Positions 1 to 11,833 are shown, counted from the first letter of the stretch. The stretch: DNA of 64,000 nucleotides from Agarivorans litoreus (GCF_019649015.1 NZ_BLPI01000001.1:3467001-3531000), one strand, 5' to 3'. Numbers and translations: made by a program. Notes: generated by a model from the sequence alone, not told the origin.

Positions 1-576
1 AATAGAAGTGTGAGAAGTTCGACCGCCGATATCAGTAACAAAACCTAGTACTTTATCTAAGTTAATTTGAGCTGTTTCTGAAGGGGTTAAATCGTTGGCG
101 ACTAAAATTACTTCTTCAGTAATGGTACTTAAAGAAACAATCTCTACGCCTAGAATGTTTTTAACTAAACGAGAACCTATGTCGCGAAAGTCTGTTGCGC
201 GTTCCTTTAGGTAAGGGTCGTCTAACTCGGCTAGCATCTGCGCGTTTTGCTCGATAATGGTATGAGCTGCATTGTCGGCGCTAAGCAAGTTATCTTTGAT
301 GCAGGCTAGAATTTCCTCTTCAAGCTCTTCATCTTCTAACAGCATGATATGTCCTTCGAAGATAGCTTCTTTCTCTTCACCAAAGGTTTTACCTGCCATT
401 ATTTTAATTTCTTCGAGCTGTGCAGAAGTTTTATTACGTCCATCGAAAAAGCGTTGTATTTCGCTTTCTACCTGCGCTGCGTCGATATTTGTTTGGTTAA
501 TCACCACTTCTTGTTCCGCAAGTAGCAGTGCTTTACCAATTGAAATTCCTGGAGATGCCAGAATACCTGAAATCAT
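1..576 (-). CDS. ptsI: PTS enzyme I, phosphoenolpyruvate-protein phosphotransferase (N-terminal part)
   Basis: The first 192 residues of enzyme I are present; the rest lies beyond the left edge. Enzyme I takes phosphate from PEP and passes it to HPr in the cytoplasm, the first step of sugar uptake by the phosphotransferase system. The protein starts [17 protein letters not shown], and the last visible residues are GGRTSHTSI. The histidine falls exactly at position 189, the phosphorylated residue of E. coli enzyme I. It lies 51 bp downstream of ptsH on the same strand, the usual ptsHI order, so the two are probably co-transcribed. The identification is secure; the C-terminal PEP-binding barrel cannot be judged. 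Confidence 0.95.
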   Translation of the reverse strand, partial: MISGILASPGISIGKALLLAEQEVVINQTNIDAAQVESEIQRFFDGRNKTSAQLEEIKIMAGKTFGEEKEAIFEGHIMLLEDEELEEEILACIKDNLLSADNAAHTIIEQNAQMLAELDDPYLKERATDFRDIGSRLVKNILGVEIVSLSTITEEVILVANDLTPSETAQINLDKVLGFVTDIGGRTSHTSI

Positions 577-627
577 AACCTACACCTATTTAGTTGAACT
601 GATTAACGGACTTATAACAATTCTGAC

Positions 628-885
628 TTATTCAAGTTCATCCATTAACGCAACTAGTTTTTCTACAGCGGCTGTTTCGTCTTCGCCTTCAGCGCGAATT
701 ACCACACTAGTGCCTTTAGTTAAGCCAAGAGTTTGTAGTTTAAAAAGGCTTTTGGCACTGGCAGACTTGCCATTGCTCTCAACAGTGATATCGCTAGAAA
801 ATGCTTTAGCTTCTTTTACAAATTGTGCCGCAGGGCGAGTATGAAGACCATTTTCGGCGGTGATAACAACACTTTTCTCAAACAT
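628..885 (-). CDS. ptsH: HPr phosphocarrier protein
   Basis: HPr (85 aa) relays phosphate from enzyme I to the sugar-specific EIIA components. The start MFEKSVVIT was chosen over an in-frame ATG five codons upstream because it puts the active-site histidine at residue 15 ([10 protein letters not shown]) and the conserved serine at residue 46 (ASAKSLF), as in other HPr proteins, and gives the usual 85-residue length. It lies immediately upstream of ptsI. A 48-bp region with strong inverted repeats sits about 220-270 bp upstream of its start codon and may belong to its leader or promoter. Confidence 0.96.
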   Translation of the reverse strand: MFEKSVVITAENGLHTRPAAQFVKEAKAFSSDITVESNGKSASAKSLFKLQTLGLTKGTSVVIRAEGEDETAAVEKLVALMDELE

Positions 886-1247
886 ACAATCATTCCTCAA
901 ATAAAATTATGTCGCCTCTAGCTCGATATAAGCTTAGACGCTTATTAGTAAAACGTTTTCGAGAAAAAAATAACGCAAAAACCTCGAGTAAAGTTTAATC
1001 TACGTCAATTTTTCTTATTTGGCTGTACAGTGTTACTTTAAATTACATAAGTGTTTTGTTCTTAAGTGTATGTAATTTAATGAATAATACTAATTTATCG
1101 ATGTAAACAATGTATCTAGTTTGATACCTTTTGTTACAAAGGGATACATTGTTGAGCGTATTATTTAGCGGTTTTGAGTATAGTTTTTGCAGTTTTGTTG
1201 CACAAGTCTTAATGGTTAATTTTCTATGAAAATAAAGTCTGTGTCGC
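886..1247. other. ptsH upstream region, AT-rich, no credible gene
   Basis: This stretch lies between the ptsH start and the cysK terminator and should hold the ptsHI promoter. It is AT-rich. The only longer reading frame (minus strand, 68 codons) has an implausible composition and no ribosome binding site. The main visible structure is the inverted repeat at 1106-1153. Confidence 0.6.
1106..1153. repeat. Nested inverted repeat upstream of ptsH
   Basis: AACAATGTATC (1106-1116) is repeated in perfect inversion as GATACATTGTT (1143-1153). Between them lie a further GATAC and a small internal palindrome CCTTT-TGTTAC-AAAGG. The transcript could fold into a long hairpin, or the site could bind a dimeric regulator. 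There is no T-run, so it does not look like a terminator. Function unknown. Confidence 0.6.
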
Positions 1248-1274
1248 AAAAAAAAAGCAACCTATGCAGGTTGC
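1248..1274 (-). terminator. Intrinsic terminator of cysK
   Basis: Read on the minus strand, a 7-bp stem (GCAACCT/AGGTTGC, 1257-1274) with a 4-nt loop is followed by nine T residues (1248-1256). It lies 26 bp beyond the cysK stop codon and separates cysK from ptsHI. Confidence 0.85.
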
Positions 1275-1299
1275 TTTGTTGTTGCTTAGTTTTATTTGC

Positions 1300-2268
1300 C
1301 TATTGAACGTTTTCTTGTTCAGTAAAAATGTTGGCAAATAAAGCACTCGATAAGTAACGTTCACCTGAACTTGGCAAGATAACGACAATCGTTTTATCTG
1401 CAAATTCTGGCTTTTCAGCGATACGATTAGCAGCTACAACAGCGGCGCCTGAAGAGATACCCGCTAAAATACCTTCTTCTTCCATTAAGCGTTGAGCCAT
1501 CGCTATTGCGTCTTCGTTGGTTACTTGCTCAACCGCGTCAACCATTTCTAAATCTAGGTTGCCAGGGATGAAGCCTGCACCAATACCTTGGATTTTGTGT
1601 GGACCAGGCGTTAGGTCTTCACCCGCTTTAGCTTGCGCAATAACTGGAGAGTCAACTGGCTCTACTGCAACAGAAGTGATGCTTTTGCCTTGTTCCAGTT
1701 TAATGTAACGGCTAACACCTGTAATTGTGCCACCGGTACCCACACCTGCTACAAACACATCAATTTCACCGTCTGTATCTTCCCAAATCTCTGGGCCAGT
1801 TGTTTTCTCGTGAATTTCTGGGTTAGCTGGGTTATCAAATTGACCTAGTAATACGTATTTCTCTGGGTTGCCATCACGAATTTCTTCAGCCTTACCGATA
1901 GCGCCTTTCATGCCTTTAGCGCCTTCAGTTAGTACTAAGTTAGCCCCCAATGCTTTAAGCAATTTCCGACGCTCTAAGCTCATGGTGTTTGGCATGGTAA
2001 GGGTGATTGGGTAACCGCGAGATGCTGCAACAAATGCTAAAGCAATACCGGTATTACCACTGGTAGGTTCAATGATTTCTTTACCTGGACCCAATAAGCC
2101 TTTCTTTTCTGCATCCCATACTAAGTTTGCACCAATACGACATTTAACACTGAAGCTTGGGTTACGGCTTTCTACTTTAGCGAGTACGTTACCTTTGCTT
2201 ACGCGGTTAAGGCGAACTAGCGGAGTGCGACCGATAGTCAGGGAATTATCTTCGTAAATCTTACTCAT
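1300..2268 (-). CDS. cysK: Cysteine synthase A (O-acetylserine sulfhydrylase)
   Basis: PLP-dependent enzyme that makes L-cysteine from O-acetylserine and sulfide in the cytoplasm. The 322-aa product starts [19 protein letters not shown] preferred this start to one 18 codons upstream because an AGGACG ribosome binding site precedes it and it puts the PLP lysine at residue 42 ([10 protein letters not shown]), as in E. coli CysK. The phosphate/substrate loop TSGNTG and the C-terminal glycine-serine motif SSGERYLS are present. The cysK-ptsHI order is conserved with E. coli, but here cysZ is separated from cysK by an HD-GYP gene. Its own terminator follows. Confidence 0.95.
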   Translation of the reverse strand: MSKIYEDNSLTIGRTPLVRLNRVSKGNVLAKVESRNPSFSVKCRIGANLVWDAEKKGLLGPGKEIIEPTSGNTGIALAFVAASRGYPITLTMPNTMSLERRKLLKALGANLVLTEGAKGMKGAIGKAEEIRDGNPEKYVLLGQFDNPANPEIHEKTTGPEIWEDTDGEIDVFVAGVGTGGTITGVSRYIKLEQGKSITSVAVEPVDSPVIAQAKAGEDLTPGPHKIQGIGAGFIPGNLDLEMVDAVEQVTNEDAIAMAQRLMEEEGILAGISSGAAVVAANRIAEKPEFADKTIVVILPSSGERYLSSALFANIFTEQENVQ

Positions 2269-2687
2269 TGAAACGTCCTTTTTAAGGTTAATAGGCTTGC
2301 TACAATCAGTGGTTATCGGCACTTAGCAGCATTACTGTGTTACTAGCATAACGCGCTATTTGGGAAGGGGAAGTAACGTTTATTTATAACGTTATGTAAT
2401 TAAGAGATAAATTGATATGCCATAAAGCTAGGATTTGTAGAAGACTCGTGAATAAACGCAGTCATAGCTGGCTCTGGGTCTATTATTGAAGCTTTAAGCA
2501 TTGTTCGTTTTATGCTGCGATTGGACTAGGTGATGAGGCAACCTCAAGTAATCAGTGCCCAAATTGCGAGCTGCTTAACTATTATCTTTATCCCATTATT
2601 ATGTTTAATAGTTAATATACAGCGGTCTGGTATAACTTAACATCGAAGCCCAATTGCGTTTAACAGCTATAAGGATGAGAGATACAA
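2269..2687. other. Divergent intergenic region between cysK and HD-GYP gene
   Basis: No gene seen. The region should hold the promoters for cysK (leftward) and the HD-GYP gene (rightward). Two direct copies of TAACGTT lie at 2374-2380 and 2387-2393, 13 bp apart, about 110 bp upstream of the cysK start. They may be a regulator site, but I cannot assign one (CysB sites are too degenerate to call by eye). Confidence 0.45.
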
Positions 2688-4163
2688 ATGGAAAAAGTTG
2701 CGCGTTTGGCGAGTAAACACTGGTTAATGGCCATGGTGTTGTTCTCTATTTATGGCGTTCAAGTTTGCCCCTTTTTGGAAGCGCAAACGCCACTTCAACT
2801 ATTACTCCCTATCATTATTAGCTTTCTTGTCACCTTGTTGGCGAGGCGCTTTGCCTGTTTGGCAATAGAAAAGAAGTCAAAGGAACAACAAGTAAGAGCT
2901 CAGTTCATTCTCGATTTTTCACTGTTTTTAATCATGGCATTAAGCATCGTTAGTTATAACTTAATGATGTTTGAGCCGCCTTGGGAGTCAAACTTAAAGG
3001 TTATCTTGGGGTTGGCTGCTTTGGGTTTTTATGTAGCGGCAGATTTAGCCTTGTTTAAGGAGTGGCAAATTGCTCAAGACTTAGAGAGTGCTGGCCAACA
3101 CTTACAGATTAAGCCGCAACCATATTCTGTGAGTCAAAAATTTTCAGCCTTCGCCGCGGCCAGCGCTTTTGTGTTAGCTGGTGTTATTTTTTTGGTGATT
3201 AATAAGGATTTAGACTGGTTAGTAAATGTTGGTTCAGACCTCTACCCGATAGATGTGGCTCAGCGTTATATTGTTATTGAACTCAGCTTTGTATTGCTGG
3301 TAGTACTGGCTTACGTGCTGCGGGTAATAAGCAGTTACTCACGCAACCTAAAGCGTTTGTTAGAAAATGAAAATCATAGCTTGGCTAAGGTACAAGCTGG
3401 CCAATTAGATACTCAGGTCACCATTAGTAGTAGTGATGAATTTGGCTTGATAGCCCAGCGCACCAATTCAATGATTGCTAGTTTGCAACGCAGTACTTTG
3501 TCGCTTCAGCAAACACGAGATATTGCCATTCACAGTTTGGCGACACTAGCAGAAACCCGTGACAATGAAACCGGTGCGCATATTCTACGCACGCAGTACT
3601 ACGTTAAAGCCTTGGCAGAGGCGCTGCAAAATGAGCAAGGTTTTAGTAATTTATTAAGTCCTCAGATTATTGATTTAATCTATAAGTCAGCCCCCTTACA
3701 TGACATAGGTAAAGTGGGGATCCCCGACGCTATTTTGCTTAAACCCGGTCAACTTGATGATGAACAGTGGCAGATTATGCGCCAGCATCCTGAAATAGGA
3801 GCCAATGCTTTAGCCGAAGCTGAACGCCAGTTTGGCAGTGAGGATGCGGCCTTCCTGCAATACGCTAAAGAAATCGCTTTATCTCATCACGAGAAATGGG
3901 ATGGAAGTGGTTACCCCGAAGGGTTAGCTGGAAGTGATATTCCCTTAAGTGCCCGCTTAATGGCCTTGGCAGATGTTTATGATGCGCTTATTTCTAAGCG
4001 GGTATATAAACCTGCTTTTTCTCACGACAAAGCTAAACAGATTATTTTAGAAGGGAAGGGCTCGCATTTTGACCCCGCTGTGGTAGAGGCATTTTGCCGG
4101 TGTGAGCAGCAATTTGTCGATATTGCTGCTCAATATAGTGATAAACCAGAGTTCGCTGCTTAG
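2688..4163 (+). CDS. Membrane HD-GYP domain protein, putative cyclic-di-GMP phosphodiesterase
   Basis: The 491-aa protein has about six hydrophobic segments in its first 215 residues, then a HAMP-like linker (about 210-265), then an HD-GYP domain. The metal-binding core HDIGKVGIPD lies near residue 336 and the GYP motif region GSGYPEGL near residue 406, with the expected LADVYDAL segment after it. HD-GYP enzymes hydrolyse cyclic di-GMP and so favour motility over biofilm. The N-terminal domain is a membrane sensor of unknown ligand. A ribosome binding site (AAGGATGAGAG) precedes the ATG. Its 3' end overlaps the convergent downstream gene by 4 bp. It interrupts the cysK-cysZ neighbourhood known from E. 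coli. Confidence 0.88.
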   Translation: MEKVARLASKHWLMAMVLFSIYGVQVCPFLEAQTPLQLLLPIIISFLVTLLARRFACLAIEKKSKEQQVRAQFILDFSLFLIMALSIVSYNLMMFEPPWESNLKVILGLAALGFYVAADLALFKEWQIAQDLESAGQHLQIKPQPYSVSQKFSAFAAASAFVLAGVIFLVINKDLDWLVNVGSDLYPIDVAQRYIVIELSFVLLVVLAYVLRVISSYSRNLKRLLENENHSLAKVQAGQLDTQVTISSSDEFGLIAQRTNSMIASLQRSTLSLQQTRDIAIHSLATLAETRDNETGAHILRTQYYVKALAEALQNEQGFSNLLSPQIIDLIYKSAPLHDIGKVGIPDAILLKPGQLDDEQWQIMRQHPEIGANALAEAERQFGSEDAAFLQYAKEIALSHHEKWDGSGYPEGLAGSDIPLSARLMALADVYDALISKRVYKPAFSHDKAKQIILEGKGSHFDPAVVEAFCRCEQQFVDIAAQYSDKPEFAA

Positions 4164-4456
4164 TTGCTGTAAACTACAATGGATACGCGGTAGCGATCTC
4201 TTTTCGGGCTTCGCTCTACAGTGTAAACCGAGTAATAGCTAGCATTTTGAGTACTCGCCCATTCCACAGCATCTTTTTCGGCTAAATCTAGGTCTAAGTT
4301 GCTCAAAAAGGTTTTTTGCGCCACTTTGGTTAAATTCATTTCTTGGGCTTCGCTGTAATTTATTTTTTGCAGCGAATTGGCTGCTGCCACCACAGACCCC
4401 GCGCCCAGCAAGCTGGCACTTAATACTAAGCTAAATAATAGATATTTGGTTTTCAT
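4160..4456 (-). CDS. Small periplasmic protein, YhcN/DUF1471-like
   Basis: 98-aa protein with a clear signal peptide (hydrophobic stretch about residues 6-24, ending VVAAA). The mature part ends in a beta-rich segment with NASYYSVYTVE and YRVSIVVYSN, resembling the C-terminal strand pattern of the YhcN/BhsA/McbA (DUF1471) stress-protein family. The similarity is by eye only. Its ATG overlaps the cysZ stop by one base (TAATG), so it is translationally coupled to cysZ and probably co-transcribed. Role unknown; members of the family are linked to stress and biofilm. Confidence 0.6.
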   Translation of the reverse strand: MKTKYLLFSLVLSASLLGAGSVVAAANSLQKINYSEAQEMNLTKVAQKTFLSNLDLDLAEKDAVEWASTQNASYYSVYTVERSPKRDRYRVSIVVYSN

Positions 4457-5217
4457 TATGGCTTTTCCTCTATCAATTTGCTTCGATAACTATCGACCCA
4501 AATCGCTGTAGCACCACACACCGCTACCGGCATAATAATTAAGTTTAATAGGGGTACGGTGCTAAAAAATAAAACGATCGCCCCAAAGCCACTATTACGA
4601 ATACGATCTTGTTTGAGTTGGTCGCGCATAGTGGTAAATGGAATACGGTGATTATCAAAGGGGTAGTCAATGTACTGAATGCACATCATCCAAGCGCAGA
4701 ATAAAAACCACAGTACAGGTGCAATAGTTTGGCCAATAGCTGGGATTAAAAACAGCAGTAATAATCCCAGAGCTTTGGGCAGCCAATACCATAATTTTTG
4801 TAACTCTCGAGAGAAGATGCGAGGCAAATCTTTAATCAGATCAACCACCGACATGTCGTCGATTTTTTTGCCGCTAAGGTGCATTTCTACTTTTTCAGCT
4901 AATAAGCCATTAAAAGGCGCTGCAATCCAATTTCCAATAATGCTAAAGGTAAAACCAAACACCATCAGAATAGCGATTATCGCCGTTGGCCAAATTAACC
5001 AGCTTAGCCAATCTAGCCAGCTTGGCAGATAATCAATAATTTGTTGAACCCAAGTGCCTAACTGTTGGTATAAAAAGAAGAATGCCGCACCAAATAACAA
5101 GATGTTAGCGATTAGAGGAATCATCACAAAAAGCCGAAGACCAGGTTGAGTAATTAAGCTAAAACCCTGGGCGATGTAAGAAATTCCGCTGCGAGAAGCA
5201 AGCGAATGCTGCGTCAT
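4456..5217 (-). CDS. cysZ: Sulfate transporter CysZ
   Basis: 253-aa inner-membrane protein of the CysZ (EI24) family that imports sulfate for cysteine synthesis. It begins with SGISYIAQGFSLITQPGLR, followed by hydrophobic segments at about 28-52, 70-92, 145-180 and 210-235, and carries the conserved YPFDNHRIPF segment. Length matches E. coli CysZ (253 aa). As in E. coli it sits next to the divergent zipA-ligA region (here smc-zipA-ligA). The 102-bp gap to smc must hold both promoters. Confidence 0.93.
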   Translation of the reverse strand: MTQHSLASRSGISYIAQGFSLITQPGLRLFVMIPLIANILLFGAAFFFLYQQLGTWVQQIIDYLPSWLDWLSWLIWPTAIIAILMVFGFTFSIIGNWIAAPFNGLLAEKVEMHLSGKKIDDMSVVDLIKDLPRIFSRELQKLWYWLPKALGLLLLFLIPAIGQTIAPVLWFLFCAWMMCIQYIDYPFDNHRIPFTTMRDQLKQDRIRNSGFGAIVLFFSTVPLLNLIIMPVAVCGATAIWVDSYRSKLIEEKP

Positions 5218-5319
5218 TGTTGTGATCCCTCGTTTGTTTATGGACTCATATATTACAAAGCGTTGATAGCTCTGGTAAAGTCTTGCTTAACAATAGCAAC
5301 AAATTAAGCAAAATCATTT

Positions 5320-8300
5320 ATGCGCTTGAAACAAATCCGCCTCGCCGGGTTTAAATCTTTCGTTGACCGAACCACCATCCCTTTTCCCACCGATATGACA
5401 GCCATAGTAGGGCCAAACGGCTGTGGCAAGTCAAACGTGATCGACGCTGTTCGCTGGGTATTAGGTGAGAGCAATGCCCGCCATTTGCGCGGTGGCTCTA
5501 TGACCGATGTTATTTTTAATGGTTCAACCAAGCGCGCCGCTGTATCTAAAGCCATGGTGGAATTGATTTTCGATAACCAGCAAGGGCGAATTGGCGGAGA
5601 GTTTGCTAGTTACGCTGAGATTGCCGTTCGCCGAGAGGTCACTCGAGATGGTCAAAACAACTATCTGCTAAATGGTGCTAAATGCCGTAAACGTGATATT
5701 ACCGATTTGTTTTTAGGAACTGGTCTTGGTCCGCGCAGTTACGCGATTATTGAACAGGGCATGATTAGCCGTTTAATCGAGTCGAAGCCACAAGAGCTGC
5801 GGGTGTTTATCGAAGAAGCCGCTGGCGTGTCTAAGTATAAAGAACGCCGACGCGAAACGGAGTTGCGCATTAAACACACCGATGAAAATATTCTGCGTCT
5901 GCGAGATATCGAATCAGAGCTTGCGCAACAAGTCAGTAAGCTTAAAACCCAAGCGCAAGCGGCGAAACGTTATCGCCAGTATCGAGAACGTCATCGTGAA
6001 CTAAAAGCGCTTATTTGCCTTCAAGAGTTGCGCCAGTTAGACGCGAGCATTGATAAAGGCAATCAGGGGAATGATCAGGCCGAACAGCAACAAAGGCACG
6101 AAGAACACCTGATAACTCAAACGGAAAACCAGCTTAGCTTGCTTAACCATCAAATTGCAGAGCAGCAAGAACAGATTCAAAATCTGCAGCAGCAAAGTTA
6201 CCAACTTAAAACTGAGTTGGCGAAACTTGAGCAGCAACAATTACATACCAAGCAACAACAAAGTCAGTCGCAACAAAGTCGCGACCGCAACTTAACTCAG
6301 CAAGCTGACATTAAGGCAAGCTTAGAGGTGCTCAGTGAGCAGTTAGCGCTGGAACAAGAAGCCATCGCAGAACTAGAGTTGCAACAAGAAATGCAGCAGC
6401 AAGTGTTGTTAGAGTTAGAACCACAGCTGGAAGATGCCGAGCAACAGCATGCCGATGCCCTAGCTGAGAGTAATGCCTTTTTAGCTGCGAGCCAACAGGC
6501 GCGTCATGCTGTGCAGCAGTGCGAAGCCCAATTGCGCCATTGTGAGCAAATGCAGCAGCGCCATAAGCAGCAGATTGCTCAATTAGAGCAAAGCTTAAGT
6601 CATACCGCCGATGGTGATGAAGCAGCCCTGCAGCGTTTAACTCAGCAGCTCGACGAAAGCGAACCCAAGCAACAAGGTCTTGAGATGCAGTTGGCACAGG
6701 CCGAGGACTCTAAGCAGCACTTAGCCGACAATCTAACGGCCTGCCAACAACAATTGCAACAAACACAATTACAGCAAACTGCTGAAGAAACCCGCCTGCA
6801 GGGTGTAGATAAATTGCTTGGGCAAGTTGAGCAGACTGCTCAGCAGCCACTGCTTGACGTTCTGGGTGTGAAGGAAGGTTGGGAGTTGGCTGCAGATGTG
6901 GTTTTAGGTACATGGCTACAAGCGGAGTGGTGTGAGCAACTAGACGCCCAGTTTCCCTTAGCATTAAGCGCAGTGGCTCCTGCGGTAAGTCATCAGCTCG
7001 CCCCTCAGTTAACAGCGTTGAGCAGCTTAGCCGAGCAATTAGAGAATGTTGAGCTTGGATACTTATGCGGTCAAGTGCTAGTGGTCGATAATCTTGAGCA
7101 AGCGATAAGCTTGCGAGAGCATCTAAGTCATGAACAATCATTGATAACTGCCAAAGGCGAGTGGGTAGGGAAATACTGGCAGCAGTTGAGCCCACCTAAC
7201 TACCAACATTCTTTGTTAAGTCTGCAACAAGAGCGCCAGCAGCTACATGAGTTATTGGCTCAGTTGGAGGAAAACGCTACTCAGCTAAAGCTTGAGCAGC
7301 AAGACCTGCAGCAGCAATTTCAGCAACAGACTGAACAGATAAAAGGCCTAAGTCAAAACTTAGTGACTGTGAAAGCCGAGATTGCCGACTGGCGCAGCCG
7401 CTTAGCCTTATTAGAGCAACAGCAAGCCTTTGCCAAGCAACAAGCCGAGCAAATACAGCAGCAAATCGCCGAACTGCAGATTACGCTGGAGCAAGATCAA
7501 GAATCGCAGTTATTGCTTGAAGAACAGCTTGAGCAGCATCAGGCTGAATTAAACCAGCAAAGCGAAAAGCAAAAATACTTGCAACAACAAACTGCACTGG
7601 CGACAGATGCTTTAAAGCAGCAACGCTTGAGTTTGCAGCAACAGCAGCAGGCTAGTCATCAGCAGCAATTGTTATTGCAGCAACAGCAAGCAAAATACCA
7701 AGCCCAACTGCAGCAGCAAAGCTATCAGCAGCAAAAGTTGGCCGAGCTTGAACAGCAGTTACAGGCGCAGCCCGAAGAGCATGATGAGCAACTAGCTCTG
7801 CTTGGTGAGCAAATTGAACAGCTGCTAGAGCAACACTTGGAATTGGAAGAGCTGCAAGCAGGCGCTAGCGAAGCGCACCACCAAAGTGTTGAACAACAGC
7901 AAGCTTTGGCTCAGCAGCTAAAAGGTGCACAGCTACGTTTAAAAGAACTGATTGAGCAAGGTACGCAACAACGAATTGAGCAGCAAAGTTTGTTAGCGCG
8001 TCGAACCGTACTGTTAGAGCAACTAGCGGAGCAAGGTGAAAACTTAAAACACCTTGAGTTATCGTTGCCAGAAGCCAGCTTAGAAGACGACTATGCCAGT
8101 GAACTAAGTCAGGTAGATGCACGCTTGAAGCGATTAGGCGCGGTGAACTTAGCAGCGGAAGAAGAATTTGAACAGCAGAATGCACGTTATCAAGAGCTAA
8201 GCACGCAACTTACTGATTTAGAAGCCGCCATTGAAGTGCTGCAAACGGCAATCGCCAAAATAGACCGTCAAACTCGCTCTAAATTTAGTGAAACTTTTGC

Positions 8301-8745
8301 TAAAGTAGATGCAGACTTACAGCAGCTTTTCCCCAAGGTTTTTGGCGGGGGTAAGGCTTGGCTTGAACTGTCTTCCGACGACTTGCTCGAAACTGGCGTA
8401 ACCATAATGGCGCGACCTCCGGGTAAAAAGAATGCTAGCATTAGTTTATTGTCGGGCGGAGAAAAAGCGCTGACGGCCTTGGCCTTGGTTTTTGCCATAT
8501 TTCGCTTAAATCCTGCGCCATTCTGTATGCTTGATGAGGTAGATGCACCACTAGATGAAGTAAATGTGGGACGTTTTGCCGATTTAGTGCATAGTATGTC
8601 TGATACGGTTCAATTTATATTTATCAGTCACAATAAAGTGACAATGGAAAAGGCCTCGCAACTTGCCGGGGTAACAATGCAGGAGCCAGGCGTATCGCGC
8701 TTGGTAGCAGTGGATATCGCAGAAGCGATAGCCATGGTGGAATAA
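5320..8745 (+). CDS. smc: Chromosome segregation protein SMC
   Basis: 1141-aa SMC ATPase that with kleisin partners folds and aligns the chromosome. The N-terminal half-ATPase has Walker A GPNGCGKSN at residues 31-39. Long coiled coils flank a hinge at roughly 500-620. The C-terminal half-ATPase carries the signature LLSGGEKALTALAL (near 1043) and Walker B FCMLDEVDAPLDEVN. The coiled-coil arms are extremely rich in glutamine, with many QQ and QQQQ runs; this also produces long antisense reading frames that are not genes. zipA follows after 20 bp and ligA after that. This smc-zipA-ligA group is known from gammaproteobacteria that use SMC rather than MukBEF. Confidence 0.96.
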   Translation: MRLKQIRLAGFKSFVDRTTIPFPTDMTAIVGPNGCGKSNVIDAVRWVLGESNARHLRGGSMTDVIFNGSTKRAAVSKAMVELIFDNQQGRIGGEFASYAEIAVRREVTRDGQNNYLLNGAKCRKRDITDLFLGTGLGPRSYAIIEQGMISRLIESKPQELRVFIEEAAGVSKYKERRRETELRIKHTDENILRLRDIESELAQQVSKLKTQAQAAKRYRQYRERHRELKALICLQELRQLDASIDKGNQGNDQAEQQQRHEEHLITQTENQLSLLNHQIAEQQEQIQNLQQQSYQLKTELAKLEQQQLHTKQQQSQSQQSRDRNLTQQADIKASLEVLSEQLALEQEAIAELELQQEMQQQVLLELEPQLEDAEQQHADALAESNAFLAASQQARHAVQQCEAQLRHCEQMQQRHKQQIAQLEQSLSHTADGDEAALQRLTQQLDESEPKQQGLEMQLAQAEDSKQHLADNLTACQQQLQQTQLQQTAEETRLQGVDKLLGQVEQTAQQPLLDVLGVKEGWELAADVVLGTWLQAEWCEQLDAQFPLALSAVAPAVSHQLAPQLTALSSLAEQLENVELGYLCGQVLVVDNLEQAISLREHLSHEQSLITAKGEWVGKYWQQLSPPNYQHSLLSLQQERQQLHELLAQLEENATQLKLEQQDLQQQFQQQTEQIKGLSQNLVTVKAEIADWRSRLALLEQQQAFAKQQAEQIQQQIAELQITLEQDQESQLLLEEQLEQHQAELNQQSEKQKYLQQQTALATDALKQQRLSLQQQQQASHQQQLLLQQQQAKYQAQLQQQSYQQQKLAELEQQLQAQPEEHDEQLALLGEQIEQLLEQHLELEELQAGASEAHHQSVEQQQALAQQLKGAQLRLKELIEQGTQQRIEQQSLLARRTVLLEQLAEQGENLKHLELSLPEASLEDDYASELSQVDARLKRLGAVNLAAEEEFEQQNARYQELSTQLTDLEAAIEVLQTAIAKIDRQTRSKFSETFAKVDADLQQLFPKVFGGGKAWLELSSDDLLETGVTIMARPPGKKNASISLLSGGEKALTALALVFAIFRLNPAPFCMLDEVDAPLDEVNVGRFADLVHSMSDTVQFIFISHNKVTMEKASQLAGVTMQEPGVSRLVAVDIAEAIAMVE

Positions 8746-8765
8746 TAGCTTTAGAGAACAGTTAA

Positions 8766-9752
8766 ATGCAGGAATTACGCATCGTACTTATCGTTGTTGG
8801 GATCATTTTAATTATTGCTTTGCTCGCTCATGGTTTTTGGAGTAGCCGCAAACAACGACCTGAAAAACTGGTTAGTCCCAAACAATCTTTAGGGGCTCAA
8901 GAATCTTCAGCAACACGTGACGACCAAGGTTTTGATGACCTAGGAGTAGGGCAAGCTCGGGTTATTGGTGACCCTATTGAAGATGCGATTAATCAGCAAG
9001 AAATTGCTTCGGTAGAGAAGCCTGTAGTTAAGTCTGCAGACCTTGAATCCACTCCAGAGTTTGCAGCTGAATTAAGTTCGCCAGCGCAGCGTAAAGAGCC
9101 CGAGTTTAGCTTTTCTGCGGTAGACGAAGCACCGAGCATAGCCGACAACCAAGGTTTAACAGGTTTAAACACTCAACCTGAGAACGAGCCAAGTAATGTT
9201 CAGCCACAAGTCAGCCCTACGCCTAGCGAACCAGAGTTCGCCTTTGATATGGACGAAGTCAAAGAAGAGCTGCTTGAGCCAGAAATCGAACAACCCCAAG
9301 AGCCGGTTAACGATCCTAATGCACCCGATGACGTGTTTATCTTAAATGTTATGGCTCAGAGTGGCCGTTACTTAAAAGGTGCTGCGCTGTTAGCAAGCAT
9401 AGACAAAATTGGTTTGCGCCATGGTGACATGGATATTTTTCATCGTCACTTAGATAACAGCGGCACTGGTCCGGTGATATTTAGTTTGGCTAATATGGTT
9501 AACCCTGGCACTTTTGATATTGATGCCATGGACCAACTGGAAACCCGGGGCGTGAGCATTTTCATGACAGTGCCATGTAAGGGCGAACCGACTAAAAACT
9601 TTGCCTTAATGTATAACGCAGCAATGACCTTGGCTAAAGATTTGGACGCGATTATGTTGGATGATCAGCGTAACCCTTTGACCAAGCAAACCGTTAATCA
9701 CTATGAGCAACGGGTGCGTGAATACGAGCGTAAGCAACTGCTCGTAAACTAA
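8766..9752 (+). CDS. zipA: Cell division protein ZipA
   Basis: 328-aa FtsZ-tethering protein of the divisome. One N-terminal membrane anchor (about residues 5-25) is followed by a short basic stretch (SSRKQRPEK), a long acidic, proline- and glutamine-rich linker (about 40-195), and the C-terminal FtsZ-binding domain starting near DDVFILNVMAQSGRYLKG. The layout and length match E. coli ZipA (328 aa). It follows smc by 20 bp and precedes ligA, as in E. coli zipA-ligA. Confidence 0.95.
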   Translation: MQELRIVLIVVGIILIIALLAHGFWSSRKQRPEKLVSPKQSLGAQESSATRDDQGFDDLGVGQARVIGDPIEDAINQQEIASVEKPVVKSADLESTPEFAAELSSPAQRKEPEFSFSAVDEAPSIADNQGLTGLNTQPENEPSNVQPQVSPTPSEPEFAFDMDEVKEELLEPEIEQPQEPVNDPNAPDDVFILNVMAQSGRYLKGAALLASIDKIGLRHGDMDIFHRHLDNSGTGPVIFSLANMVNPGTFDIDAMDQLETRGVSIFMTVPCKGEPTKNFALMYNAAMTLAKDLDAIMLDDQRNPLTKQTVNHYEQRVREYERKQLLVN

Positions 9753-9770
9753 TAAATTATGTGTACTTTT

Positions 9771-11833
<2,063 letters not shown>

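Noticed and set aside
272-844. Plus-strand frame of 190 codons across ptsI and ptsH
   Set aside because: It is antisense to two clear genes with active-site residues in place; serine-rich composition is a shadow.
1043-1249. Minus-strand 68-codon frame upstream of ptsH
   Set aside because: No ribosome binding site, implausible composition, lies over the inverted-repeat and terminator region.
6332-8185. Long minus-strand frames inside smc (121, 161 and 106 codons)
   Set aside because: The glutamine-rich CAG/CAA codons of smc read as long stop-free leucine/alanine-rich frames on the other strand; no ribosome binding sites or family features.
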